64,000 nucleotides of DNA from Zanthoxylum bungeanum. Lineage: Eukaryota; Streptophyta; Magnoliopsida; Sapindales; Rutaceae. A model generated the notes under the pieces. The model was not told the origin of the DNA. It worked only from the letters and a program-made list of their open reading frames with translations, and searched no databases. Below, one piece after another: positions 9,969 through 20,917 of the stretch. A program made the position numbers and the translations under genes. Within the stretch, counting starts at the first letter, position 1, and every line of letters begins with the position of its first letter. The stretch is taken from the NCBI GenBank assembly GCA_019454045.1, contig SKCR01017982.1, forward strand, positions 1-64,000. The letters are read 5' to 3'.

Positions 9969-10621
9969 ATGGAAGCCACTTCAAGAAGACGAGTTGAAAA
10001 CATCTGCGTGTTTTGCGGTAGTAGTGTTGGTACTAAGCCACAATACATAGAAGCAGCACAGAATTGGGTCGAGTCTTAGCTGCAAGGAATATGCACTTAA
10101 TATATGGCGGAGGCAATCTCGGACTTATGGGGATCGTTTCAAAGGCTGTACAGGAAGGAGGCAGTCATGTTTTGGGAATCATCCCAAAACCCTTGGCAGA
10201 GGCAAATCTTATTGGATCATCAAACGGAGAGGAACTGATCGTGCCAGGTATGTCTGAACGACTGGTAGAAATGATTAACCGTGCTGATGCTTTTATCGCT
10301 TTGCCAGGTGGCTTGGGTACATTGGAGGAAATTTTTATAGTTCTATCTTGGGCGAACCTGAACATACACCAGAAACCGCTTGGACTGCTCAACGTTGATG
10401 GATTTTATGATTTTCTTTGTGTGTTTCTTGATGATGCTCGGAGAAATGGGTTCGTGTCAAAACCTATGAAAGAACTCCTCTTCACTGCCAGAACTGCCCC
10501 GGATCTAATTGACCAACTCATAGCCTATGAACCACAAGTTGACCCTATCCTTTCAAAGATAAATTGGTTCGAAGACAATCGTGGTAAGAGGCGTCGAATT
10601 AATCTGGATCTTAACCTTTAA
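9969..10621 (+). CDS. LOG: LOG-like cytokinin riboside 5'-monophosphate phosphoribohydrolase, intronless, inside a retrotransposon
   Basis: LOG enzymes release free cytokinin bases from cytokinin nucleotides in the cytosol. From the ATG at 9969 the frame reads RRRVENICVFCGSSVGTKP, the family N-terminus. An apparent 1-nt deletion near 10058-10062 shifts it, and the rest (ELGRVLAARNMHLIYGGGNL on) is open to the stop at 10621. Seen: YGGGNLGLMG, PKPLAEANLIG, MSERLVEM (family MxxRK, here with Leu for Lys), PGGLGTLEE (10304-10330) and KPLGLLNVDGFY. The C-terminus ends RGKRRRINLDLNL, a basic cluster plus an LxLxL EAR-type motif that ordinary LOGs lack as far as I know. Plant LOG genes usually have several introns; this has none, suggesting capture of a spliced mRNA. 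A protein starting at ATG 10092 would lack the nucleotide-binding N-terminus, so activity is uncertain. Confidence 0.88.
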
Positions 10622-11847
10622 TTTCCTGTAGATTTTCAGCTAACCAGGTACGACCTTCTTAACTCTCCTTATTACTGTTCAAGACATTGGGGACAATGTC
10701 TCATTTAGGTTTGGGGGAAGGAATTAGTTGATTAGTACCTTGTTTTTAGTTTGTGTGTTGTTTTTATTTTTAGTCCAAAATTTTTCGAAAAATACAAAAA
10801 AATTGAAAATTTTCAAAAATTACAAAAATATTTTGCATTTTTGTGTTTTTATTTTGACTAAAAAAGTGAAATTGGTAAGAGATAGCCGAGTAAGGAGTTT
10901 CCACTCCTGAGACGTATCTCAAACCTATTTCGAAACAAGTTAATTTTTGTTTATTTCATTTTGAATTATTTAATTTGTGAATTCTCCTTAAAACTGACTA
11001 AAAAGGAATCTTCATATGTTTAGTTAGCAGATATTATCAACATGCATAGTAACATACGGACATGAGCTGTAATTGAAAAGTTTGTAATATTCAGTGCTCT
11101 AGTTTAATTGGAGGAAGCATCTCAAAAAGTGATGGATAAAAAAAAAAAAAAAAAATTTCTCTTCTGATGTAAAAAAACCAAGGTAGTCTAAGACTCCGGG
11201 TTATTAAGTCTGTCAGGGTGTTTTTAACACCTGGTGCCCTAAAGCCAACTGGTTTGGGAGCCACCGACCCAAAGCTCGCTACATAGGCAGAAGATATTGT
11301 ATATAAATAAAAATAAAAAAAAAAATCAGAAAAATCAAAAAAAAAAAAAAAAAAATTTACTCCATTACTATAAAAGGTGTGAAATCTAATAGAACTTAGG
11401 ACAAAAATATTATCTCTTATCAATTGCACTTGTGACTGTTGTGGGAAAAAATGAGTTGATTAATATTTTGTTAGCTGTGTATATGGAGAATGGTAAAAAT
11501 AATCGGAGAATTTACTTATTCGGTAATTTAGAATAAAACAAAACAACTAGTAACTTGGAGTAGAAGTTTCACCTGATTAGTCACTAACATCTTTATTCTC
11601 TTTTCGCTTGTCTTTTTGCTTTTGTGTGCATTAGTTTTACTACCTTTTTACTTTGTAAAATGTTTGTGGGTATCATTGCTGTAAACCCTCACGAGACTAC
11701 AACTCGTCCACTAGGGACACCTAGGGGTTTAAAGGCTTGTTGCATATGCTAAATGCAACCGTGATCCCTACGAAAGTGGCTTAGTTTAATTTTAATTTTA
11801 TTTTGTTGTTTTGCTCGAGGACTAGCAAAATGTTAGGTTTGGGGGTG
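10622..11847 (+). other. 3' non-coding region and polypurine tract of the Athila-like element
   Basis: AT-rich region without a credible gene. It has attggggacaatgtctca followed by ttaggtttgggggaag near 10686-10722, a motif pair common just inside Athila 3' ends, and long A-runs near 11138-11156 and 11338-11355. The polypurine tract ttaggtttgggggtg (11833-11847) abuts the 3' LTR. Confidence 0.75.
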
Positions 11848-13920
11848 TGATGAGCGGAAAATATATCAATATTTACCGCCCCTTTTACTTAATATTTTGT
11901 TTAGTTTCTCGGGTTTGATGAACGTTTTGATGTGTTTTAGTTTATTTTGCAGATAAAATAATATCGGGTCTTAATGAAATCATTTAGGACGAAATGTGGA
12001 TCAAATAAGGGCAATTATTGGACTTGATATATTAATTTTGAAGATTGGAAATTTGAAAGGGCGTTTTGACGAAGTGCAGTTTTGGAAATCCAGTTTTGCG
12101 CATCTGTCGTATTTTGGGCATAACTTTTTACTCAGATATCGGATTGAGCTGATTCAAGTTCCAGATTAAAGAAGACTCAAAGATCTACAACTTTGAAAGA
12201 GAAAATATTTTCGAATTCTGATGATTTCATGACCGAAATTGATGAACCATCCAGAAGTGTGTGGAGTGTAATTATTAAAAGTCATTATCAATCATTTTCA
12301 AAGCAAAATATTAATTAATTAATAATTAATAAAAATTAAAATCAACACCAAACAAGATAAGCAATTAGTGGAGCAATTATGGATTTGGTGGAGTAATTAG
12401 TGGAGAAATTAATAATGGATTGGTGGAGAAATTGATGGATGATTTGATGGTGGCAAAATTTTGCCTATAAATACCAAGCCATTTCATTTGTAAAATTCAT
12501 ACTTTCTTCTTTGAAATTCTTAATGAATAAATAAGAAGATTGTATCTAGTTTGTTTATTTTTAGTTTTCAGTAATTAATTTTCAGTTTCGCACTTTCTTT
12601 TTTTACTTTTCAGTTTTTACTTTCCGCAATTTACTTTTACTCACAATACTTTTCTTTCTTTAATTTTTCAGTTTTTACTTTTCAGTAATGAGGAGGTAAT
12701 TTCCCAAGCTAGGGTGAAAGGTAATTCTTTTACTATTACTATTTAGATTAATCTCCCTTAAAAATAATATATTCACTATTTAAAATACTGATTAATAAAG
12801 GATACCGCTATATTGGTCGGTTGGCAATTCAATTTAATCTGGTTTAAACCTGACTAATCAAGGATACCGCCAGATTGGTCGGTTGGTAAATTTATTTTGG
12901 TACCGCCTTTATGGCTGGATTATGGACAAATATTACCGCCTATATGGCTGGTTGGACTTAATTTGACTTAATCAGGATACCGCCAGATTGGTCGGTTGGT
13001 AAAATAATATCACAAGTTTATATATTATTTTATGGGAGATATCTAAATTAGTAGTAGTAAAAGTAATTCCTTTTACCTTAGCATTTTATTTTATTGTAAT
13101 TTACTTTTCAGCTTTTACTTTACCGCAATTACTTTCAAGCATTTTCATTTTATGTCTTTTACTTTTAAGTTTTTATTAGCCCTAGTTATGTGTGGTAACT
13201 AAATTAGTTATCTGGGGTTGTGATGAAATCCAATATCACCGTTTTATAAGGGTTAGATTATAGCTTGGGTAATATAAAGATTTATTTATTGTGTCTTAAA
13301 CTTAATGCTTTTTCATTAACTGGCCATTAATAAAATTGATCTGGTAAATCTAAAATGAACTAGACATAGGGATTTTAGGTTTCAGCCTTAGACTCAATAG
13401 CCCACGATCTTCCTTGAGGATAGATAACCCTTTAATAGATTTCCTTACAGGATAGGAATATACCTGTTGGGCGGGGGTAGCCATAATTGGAACTTAAACT
13501 TAATGAATCCAGATAATTTGGTTGACATAGACATATGGTTCAATTGGGTTAAACTGGGTATTTGTGTCTGACCATCGACAGAGGCTTACACATAATTTAG
13601 TGTTCCAGGTTAATAAATCAATATATTACCCAACTTTAAGATAACCACTTCATCTTTAAAATGATATTGGAAGAAATCACAACCCTAGATAGTTTTTAAT
13701 ATTGAATTTTCTTAAAACCTATTTTCGACAATTTTATTTACTTGCTTTTAAATTTAGAATCGTCACCATTTCAAATCAATCAATCAACTTGTTAGATATT
13801 AGTAATCATTTGACCTCATAAAATTAATAGTTTAGATATTAAGTCCTCGTGGGATCGATATTTTTATACTACTTGAACGATACGTGCGCTTGCGTTATAC
13901 GTGTGTGTTTACGCCGGTCA
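11848..13920 (+). repeat. 3' LTR of Athila-like element
   Basis: 2073 bp, starts tgatgagcgg, ends acgccggtca, with the TATA-like box at 12466-12473. It is almost identical to the 5' LTR. The flanking ggtat at 13921-13925 matches 4143-4147. Confidence 0.95.
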
Positions 13921-13925
13921 GGTAT

Positions 13926-14460
13926 ACTCCCATTTGACCAACTCCTCTCGCAGCCAGATTTCATGCTGATTATCTTTGTTGCCATTCCGACTCACGCGGT
14001 CTCCTTTCCTTTCTGTTATCCCGGGGAGGTGCTTCTCCGGGCGGTGCTTCTCGGACTTCTGCGTCATATCTTTCTCCTTGCGTTCGCCGGGTGTTTGGCG
14101 AAGGCTATCATAGGAGGGGTCTGGTGACGATTTGTCACTCTCTTCCTCCCATGTGTCCTCGGTCTGGGGAATCTCCCTGAACCACGACAGATCTTACCCT
14201 GTAAGGATCCTCCTCCGGGGTCTGTCGTCCGCACTTATTATCGACATTCTCTTTCCTTCTGCAGGTAATTCCTTCGTCGGCTAGTCCCGCCATCGAATTT
14301 TCCATTGTGTGCCTCCTTCTATCTTTCCACCGGTCTACTATGGTTTTTAGCAGAGTTTGGCTTTCACTTTCCCTCCTTTCTTTCCTGAGGTTCTCCTTCA
14401 ATCTTCTCCATCCAATCTGCGCCGAGCTCCCTGATGGTTGTGGCTTCCGTCTTCCGCCAT
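13926..14460 (-). pseudogene. Ty3/gypsy gag, N-terminal part (Tat-like element), split by the Athila insertion
   Basis: On the minus strand, shortly after the primer-binding site, an ATG at 14460 opens MAEDGSHNHQGARRR and is stopped after about 20 codons. The paralogous element at 52085 starts MAEDGNHRSSGTS, which supports this start. The remainder reads in other frames as Arg/Glu-rich sequence (LRKERRESESQTLL). The coding continues beyond the insertion at 4142 and below. Several indels make it non-functional. Confidence 0.6.
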
Positions 14461-14492
14461 TGTCTCACTACGCGAGTTGCTTTTTGTTGAGT

Positions 14493-14511
14493 TCCCCACA
14501 GCGGCGCCAAC
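14493..14511 (-). other. Primer-binding site of the Tat-like element
   Basis: The minus strand reads gttggcgccgctgtgggga immediately inside the LTR. The element at 49058-52931 has gttggcgccgtctgtgggga at the same place. The first bases match the tRNA-Asp-type PBS; the rest diverges. It fixes the element orientation as minus. Confidence 0.7.
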
Positions 14512-15238
14512 TGTTGACGGTTGATTTTGGTCTCAGGGCAATTGGGAATATCACTCCCGAGGAAATCCTCATTCAATAGTGAATTTGTTTGGTTATGGGG
14601 GACAAAAGGCAAATTTAGCGAAAAAACATAACACACCAATCAAAAAGGAGATTTAACGTGGTTCGGTGGATTTGGATCCGACCTACGTCCACGGACACAA
14701 AAAAGATGGTACTTTTATTACTTTAACACTCTTCTCTTCGGGTCTCTACAAGTCAGAGCTTGAAGATTCAGATCACTAATTTTTTGATGATGCCTTTTAC
14801 ACATACCTGTCCTCCTATTTTATAATAGTATAGAAATCAGACTCCTATTTGAATAAGAATCCTATTGAATTTAGTCTATTCTCCTTGCAAGGATTCCTAC
14901 CTAGCCTGATTTCCCTTCTCTTTTCTTATTCCTTTTCGGATTCTGACTTCATTTCCTTGTGAGAGTAGGATAACTCGTTTATCTTATCCGCAAGAATAGA
15001 GTGTCGTCATTTTGAACGCGTCTCGCCGTCTGGTCGGTTTTCATGAGGTCGGTCATGACAGTCTTTTATGCTGAGAGTGTTTTCTGCCGACCTTAAAGTG
15101 CTCGGTCACCCGAACCAAAGTGGTCGGTCTTTACATGTTGTGGTCGGGTCGGTTTTGATGATCTCAACCAGTAAGGGAATTACCCTTTGTCCTCGTCGTG
15201 CTGTCTTAATGTTATATGCGTGAAAACCACCATCAACA
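14512..15238 (-). repeat. 5' LTR of the minus-strand Tat-like element
   Basis: About 727 bp, plus-strand ends tgttgacggt and accatcaaca. It is homologous to the LTRs at 49058-49886 and 52138-52931. It is the 5' LTR because the PBS and gag lie to its left on the minus strand. The partner 3' LTR would be left of the window, so no TSD can be tested. Confidence 0.9.
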
Positions 15239-17095
15239 AACAATAATCAACCCCTAACTTTTAAGGATTAATTCTATGCTCATGATAATTTATTTGGGTG
15301 ACCTTTGGTGAGATATAGGCTTGATTTTGAAAAACAAAATTAATTCTTTTCTCATGTTCTTTCGGCAAGCAGAGAGCAAAAGCAAGGAAATGAAATTGCT
15401 TTCTTTTCGGCAGAGAGAGAAGAAGAAAAAAAGCCCTTAGACTTTGTTGTTCTCATTTTCTTTTATATTACTTTTGTTGGTCAACTGCAGTAATGGAGTG
15501 AAAAGAGAAAAGCATTTTATTTTCTTTTTATTCCTTGATTTTTAATAATAAAATAAAAGAAAAAACTAAACCCAAGCCCTATAATATAACCATGGTTTAA
15601 GGAATCTTTTATCTACACCACTTGTTCAAAAAACAACTCAACCATAGTTAAATTATCTCACCAACCAAGGTAACTAAATTGCAATTAAAAGATTTTAGTT
15701 ACTTTAACTAAAACATTCAATTACATTAACTTAAGTTACTTAATTAATTAAAACATTTATTTGTATAAACCAAGTAACTAATTTTATATATTAATTTAAC
15801 AATTAAATTAATTTCACAAAATAATTACTAATTTAATGTAAATCAAATTTACATTTATTATACAATAAAAAATTATATCAACTCTTGATATAAAATTAAT
15901 TAATTCAATTTCATCTCATGAATTATCGGATTAAACAATTTAATCCTAAAAACCCAAAAATACTTTGTCAATATTTGACGAAAGGTCGCCCTAGTGCTCA
16001 ACGAGTAAACTCAATATAATGGAACTCTTAGGCTCACGTTTGGTTGTTATTTATATATATATACATACATATCTCATATACATGTATACATATTTCATGA
16101 AGGCCTGTCCACCTACAAATCACGACTAAACAACACGACACGTCGAACCATACAAGTCGAGATTAAAACGCTAATGTATAATCCCTTCGTCATTTCTGTT
16201 TCCAATTGAGTAAGGTTATAGTTATACTGTCAAAACCTTATCTACTCAATATATGAAATTTTTCATCCTTATATTCCATTAATAAATAATATAGCAAAAC
16301 TCTTTTTTGAATATTATTTATAATGTCAAAGAAATAATTTCTTCAACGAACTTTCGGCCAAAAGATTTCCGGAATATATTCTAAAAATTTCTGGAAACAA
16401 AATCAAACCATATGGACTGACGAATCCTCATATTAACACACACCGATCTTCGTGAGCATCGGTCTATACCTAACAGTCATCCAGAGGCCAGACCATGAAA
16501 GGTCTCTGACATGCATGGTATCAGGCACAGAGGATCACTCACAAGACCACCGTGGTGTCTCAAGTCAAAGGACCACAATAACTACTCAACTCGAAAAGAT
16601 AACTATTGACAATTTTATGGAATATCTATTAGTCATCTTTTATGAGTTAATTCAACATTCATTCAACTAATGAATATCTGCATTTCTATACGAACTTCCG
16701 CTAAGCTCACAGTCTGTTGAGACAAACCATATGTCCATTACATATATAGACAATGCACTAGTCTTACCAATATAATGACCGACCCATGTCAATATATCTA
16801 GACTAGGAATAATTTATATTCGAGAGAATGCGTGATATTTCTCAACACCATTTGCAACTCTTGCAACTATATCACCATATGTAGTAACTCTCGGGTCTTT
16901 ACTAAATTCATATAAGGTTCTGAGTGTAACTCGAAATCTCTAACTCTTAGAGTAATCTAACAATTAGATTTACATTATATAAATAAAGTAAGTTTTTACC
17001 ATATTAATAAATAAATAACCATGATAAAATAAATATTATATTGCATAAATATCAAATATTTCTACAAAAAGTGAATGGTGCTCGATCACCATTTT

Positions 17096-17100
<5 letters not shown>
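15239..17100. other. AT-rich stretch with no recognised gene
   Basis: No credible ORF or RNA gene. The sequence is AT-rich with short microsatellite-like (ta)n and (cata)n tracts near 16052-16090. The segment from about 16000 to 17100 ends gatcaccattttcaaca directly before a (ta)n array and could be part of an old LTR, but I find no partner copy in the window. Confidence 0.5.
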
Positions 17101-17137
<37 letters not shown>

Positions 17138-17503
17138 TTATTTTGTTGGTGAGGTCATGTTGAGAGTATGAGTGCATTACTTGCTGAGCTTTTTAAGCTC
17201 ACTCCTCTTTTCCCCCAAATTTTCCAGGTAGTTCTCGAGCAAAATAGAAGCAGTACCAGATTTGGATCCACGTGCCACAGTTATTTTTTTTCAGGTTTTT
17301 CCAGACATTTGAGTCGTCATTTGCATATCTTTAAGACTTGTGTTGTAAACCATACAAATTGTGTATAATTCATGTATTTGTAACATATGATGTATTAATA
17401 GTGCATATTTGTTTGGTTGGTTTGACATATAGAATGCTCGAGCTAAAGAAGTTTGTGATCCTCTTTCTAGGGTTGGGCCCACTCTAGGGAGGGGGTCGTG
17501 ACA
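17101..17503 (+). repeat. Truncated 5' LTR of a Ty3/gypsy chromovirus-like element
   Basis: A (ta)n tract at 17101-17135 leads into the 3'-most ~370 bp of the LTR seen complete at 18383-20280 (ccttattttgttggtgaggt on to gggtcgtgaca). The 5' ~1.5 kb of this LTR is missing and the break falls in the TA microsatellite. Confidence 0.8.
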
Positions 17504-18199
17504 GAAGACTTCTCATTTTCGGCAGAGTTTCTAGAAGACTATGGGATCAAAGATTTCTACGAGCACCCCATTCCACCCTCAGACCGACGGTCGGTCAGAG
17601 CAGACTATTCAGGCGATAGAGGATTTGTTGAGATCGTGTGTTTTGACATTCACTGGGATTTGGGGTGAACATTTACATTTGATCAAGTTTGTCTACAACC
17701 ATAGTTTTCAGGCTAGTATCGGCATGACTCCATATAAGGCTTGCGTGAGAGGAGTTGTAAGGCTTCCATTTGTTGGGGCGAGGTTGGAAATAGACAGATT
17801 CATGACTCAGACTTGGTGAATATGATATCTGAGAGGATCAGGTTGATTCAAGCGAGACTATTAAATGAGCAGAGTCGACGAAAGAGTTTTGTCAAAAGTG
17901 GGGGGTATAACCTTGAGTACCAAATTGGGGTTACAGTATTCTTGAAACTTTATTTTTGGGAAGGAGTACTAAAGTTTGGCTGGAAGAGAAAGTTTTCGCC
18001 GAGCTGTATTGGTCCTTTTGAGATTTTGGAGAGAGTGGGAAAAGTGGCATATCATTTGGCATTACTATCGGAATTAGAAAGGATTTATAAAGTATTTAGT
18101 ATATTAGTTCTAAAGAAGTTTATACCAGACCCTTCTCAGATATTAGAGAGTCAATCAATGGAGTTGAGCGGGAACTTGACTTATAAGGAAAGCCTGTGA
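17504..18199 (+). pseudogene. Ty3/gypsy integrase C-terminal fragment
   Basis: Integrase remnant: FHPQTDGRSEQTIQAIEDLL and FVYNHSFQASIGMTPYKA (17541-17780), then after a frameshift near 17740-17760 ICWGEVGNRQIHDSDLVNMI, and IGPFEILERVGKVAYHLALL near the end. This is the end of the catalytic core (last Glu in the SEQT position) plus the C-terminal domain of chromovirus-type integrases. Gag, protease, RT and RNase H are absent, so internal sequence between the 5' LTR and this point is deleted. 18200-18382 is non-coding up to the 3' LTR. Confidence 0.85.
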
Positions 18200-18382
18200 A
18201 GATCGTAGATTGAAATGTTCAAGAATTGAGATCAAGATGTAATCCTTTTGTGAAGATCATGAAGTTTAATCATCACATTCAGGAGGCGACTCAGGAAGTG
18301 AAACAGGTTATGAGGGAGAAATACTCAAAGCTGATGAAGGATTGAGAAATTTCGAGGATGAAATTTTGTAAGGTGGGTAGAT

Positions 18383-20280
18383 TGTAATACCTCATTTTTT
18401 TTTTCTTTTTCTTTATCTTATCAAATTATTATTATTTTTATCAATCAAACCTAACCAAACCCCACCATTACATTATCATTACCAAAATCATTTTCTTTTG
18501 TCCCCTAATTATCAAAACAAAACAAGACACATCACCTCACCTTTAATCTAATCAAAATAATCACTATTATCATTCATATTAATTAAGCATATCATTCGTT
18601 TGAGGAGCAGCTGGAAGAGAGAGGGAGGGAGTTGTAAGCTTTGTATGTGTTGGCTTGGGTGTAATATTTTTAATGGCCAATATATGAGTTGTGAGCTTGA
18701 GGAGTGTGTTGAAGACAATTCCAGAAGAGTTTGAAAGTGATTCCTGAGATTTTTAAGAGTAATTTCAAGGAGTTTTAGAGAGAGAAACTGAGAGGATGAG
18801 AGGGAATTATCCAATAGATAGAGAAAATACATGGACAGAGAAAGAAATGGAGTTTTCGACGTCGTCTGATCTCAATTTCTGGCAAGTGGCCACATCTGGA
18901 GCATCCCCTCGATGAGACGAATCCACTGCCACCGGACCACCGCCGATCAACCGCCGGACACGCCCTCACGCGCCGACGACCTGCGCTCCACGCACCGCCG
19001 CGCATGTATGACACCTCACAGACCGGATTTTTCCCTCGTCGAGATACGCGAGTTAGACACTTCGTTTGCCCAAATCGGACCTTCGGTTGTTGAGAAACGA
19101 GCAAAATATGATTGTTATCGGTGTTTGACCAATCGTCGATAACCGCTGTGTTTCAGCCCCTACCACTATTGTCGATGTGATCCTTGAGATGTTTGCTGAC
19201 CAGTGGTTCTTTCGTTGTGAGATTTGGAGGTCGTTGGAGCTCGGTATGTGATGATTACCATTTTTGGGGGTGTAAATGATAGAATTTGAAAGTTTTGGAC
19301 TTAATTGTATATTTGGATAATTTGAGGGACCTGATCATAATTTTATATTTTCAGATTTTTAGCGAGGATATAGACTTATTCGGAGCTTTTGCATGGATAG
19401 AGGTAAGTACAGTGCATGATGATTCTTTTAACATAATTGTTTGCTGATTGATGATTGTTGTGAAAGTCCATATATATATTGGTATAATCAAAAATATACA
19501 TATATATTTACATATTTGTGGAGATGTGATATTGAGATATTGAAAGCATGATAAATATGAATTCATGATTAATGAGATGGGATTGATGGATTGGATGCGA
19601 GATATGATTGTATTGGATGATGAGTGTTGTATGTTATGCTGCCGGGTTTCGTATAATAGTGGTCGGATATGAGATATTTTGCGGGTTAATATCTCCATAT
19701 ATTGCGGGATGATTGAGATATTTTTTGCGGGATAATATCTCTTCATATTTTGCGGGATGATATGGTGGGAAACCTTGGGAGTTGTGATGAGGTACTCTCT
19801 CATTGGTTTCAATCCTCTGTTATACTGGACCCGGATTAGCAACCATGTTTGATGGATGTTTGTATCATTGTGGGATGTTTGCTTGAGTTGTTATTATAAT
19901 ATAATTTATTTTCATATACACTTATATATATCCTTATTTTGTTGGTGAGGTCATGTTGAGAGTATGAGTGCATTACTTGCTGAGCTTTTTAAGCTCACTC
20001 CCCTTTTCCCCCAAACTTTCCAGGTAGTTCTCGAGCAAAGTAGAAGCAGTGCCACAGTTGTTTTTTTTCGGGTTTGTCCAGACATTTGAGTCGTCATTTG
20101 CATATCTTTAAAACTTGTGTTGTAAACCATACCAATTGTGTATAATTCATGTATTTGTAACATATGATGTATTAATAGTGCATATTTGTTTGGTTGGTTT
20201 GACATATAGAATGCTCGAGCTAAAGAAGTTTGCGAACCTCTTTCTAGGGTTGGGCCCGCTCTAGAGAGGGGGTCGTGACA
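18383..20280 (+). repeat. 3' LTR of the Ty3/gypsy chromovirus-like element
   Basis: 1898 bp, from tgtaatacctc (after the purine-rich taaggtgggtaga) to gggtcgtgaca. A solo LTR of the same family lies in reverse at 32009-33851. The frames within it are not coding. The region 20281-20917 that follows has no recognised feature. Confidence 0.85.
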
Positions 20281-20917
20281 ATCAAAATGTGGTGATTTCC
20301 TTTTTAATAATGGTGATAATAATTTTTGAAATGCTACAATAGGGGAGGGAGCCTTTTGTAAATAGTTAGTTTAATTTTCTGAAGTGATACAGCTTAGAGC
20401 ATCTCAGGCTCCCAGCAATGCTTAAAGCTCTTTTGCGATTCAATAGTGCTTCATAGGACAGCGCCTAGGCGTCTCATTAATATATGAATAATGTATTAGT
20501 TATTACCTTTTGCAATTTCGCTTTTGACTAGGATTTTAATATTTATTATCTCCAAAAAGACTCAAGCCGTACATCCTCATATGATAAGAATTAGCCACTG
20601 AGACTCAAGTTGTTACAATCTCTTCACTCGTTATCGAGAATGAGTTCCGAGTGTAAGTTTTCAGGGAATTGAATTTGCATAATGCAATTTTCCAACAATA
20701 AGGCAGCTGCTAGACTAGACTGAGCAAGCACAAGCAGGATGTCAGCAAACTTTGATTTTTAAAAAAACGAATCTATTTTTCAAGTCTATTACAAAGTTTT
20801 TTTTTTTTTTTTTGAAAGGCTATTACAAAGTTAATTCTGAAGCATTGTATCGATTAATATTAAAATGAAAGCCACAAATACAAGCATTAACTTTCAACAC
20901 CTCAAAAGTCAAGAAGA

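Larger units (their letters stand above)
4148..13920 (+). mobile_element. Complete Athila-like Ty3/gypsy element carrying two extra genes
   Basis: Two near-identical ~2.08-kb LTRs flank an internal region. The 5-bp TSD ggtat is present at 4143-4147 and 13921-13925, so both ends are exact. Order: 5' LTR, tRNA-Asp primer-binding site, gag, protease, then directly the integrase C-terminal tail (RT, RNase H and the integrase core are missing), a cysteine-rich ORF, a LOG-like ORF, polypurine tract, 3' LTR. Athila affiliation rests on the tRNA-Asp PBS, the gag signature TIDAAAGGALMAKGEDQAWDLI-like (positions 7034 on) and the DLGAS protease. It inserted into the gag of a minus-strand Tat-like element. 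Without RT or integrase it would depend on a relative for mobility. Confidence 0.95.

Noticed and set aside
14512..15238. Reading 14512-15238 as the 3' LTR of a plus-strand element
   Set aside because: The PBS and gag start lie on its left on the minus strand, matching the fully bounded relative at 49058-52931, so it is the 5' LTR of a minus-strand element.
15239..15260. Polypurine-like sequence right of the LTR at 15238, suggesting a tandem LTR-internal-LTR array
   Set aside because: The complement of aacccctaacttt is purine-rich, but the sequence beyond does not match any internal region of the family.
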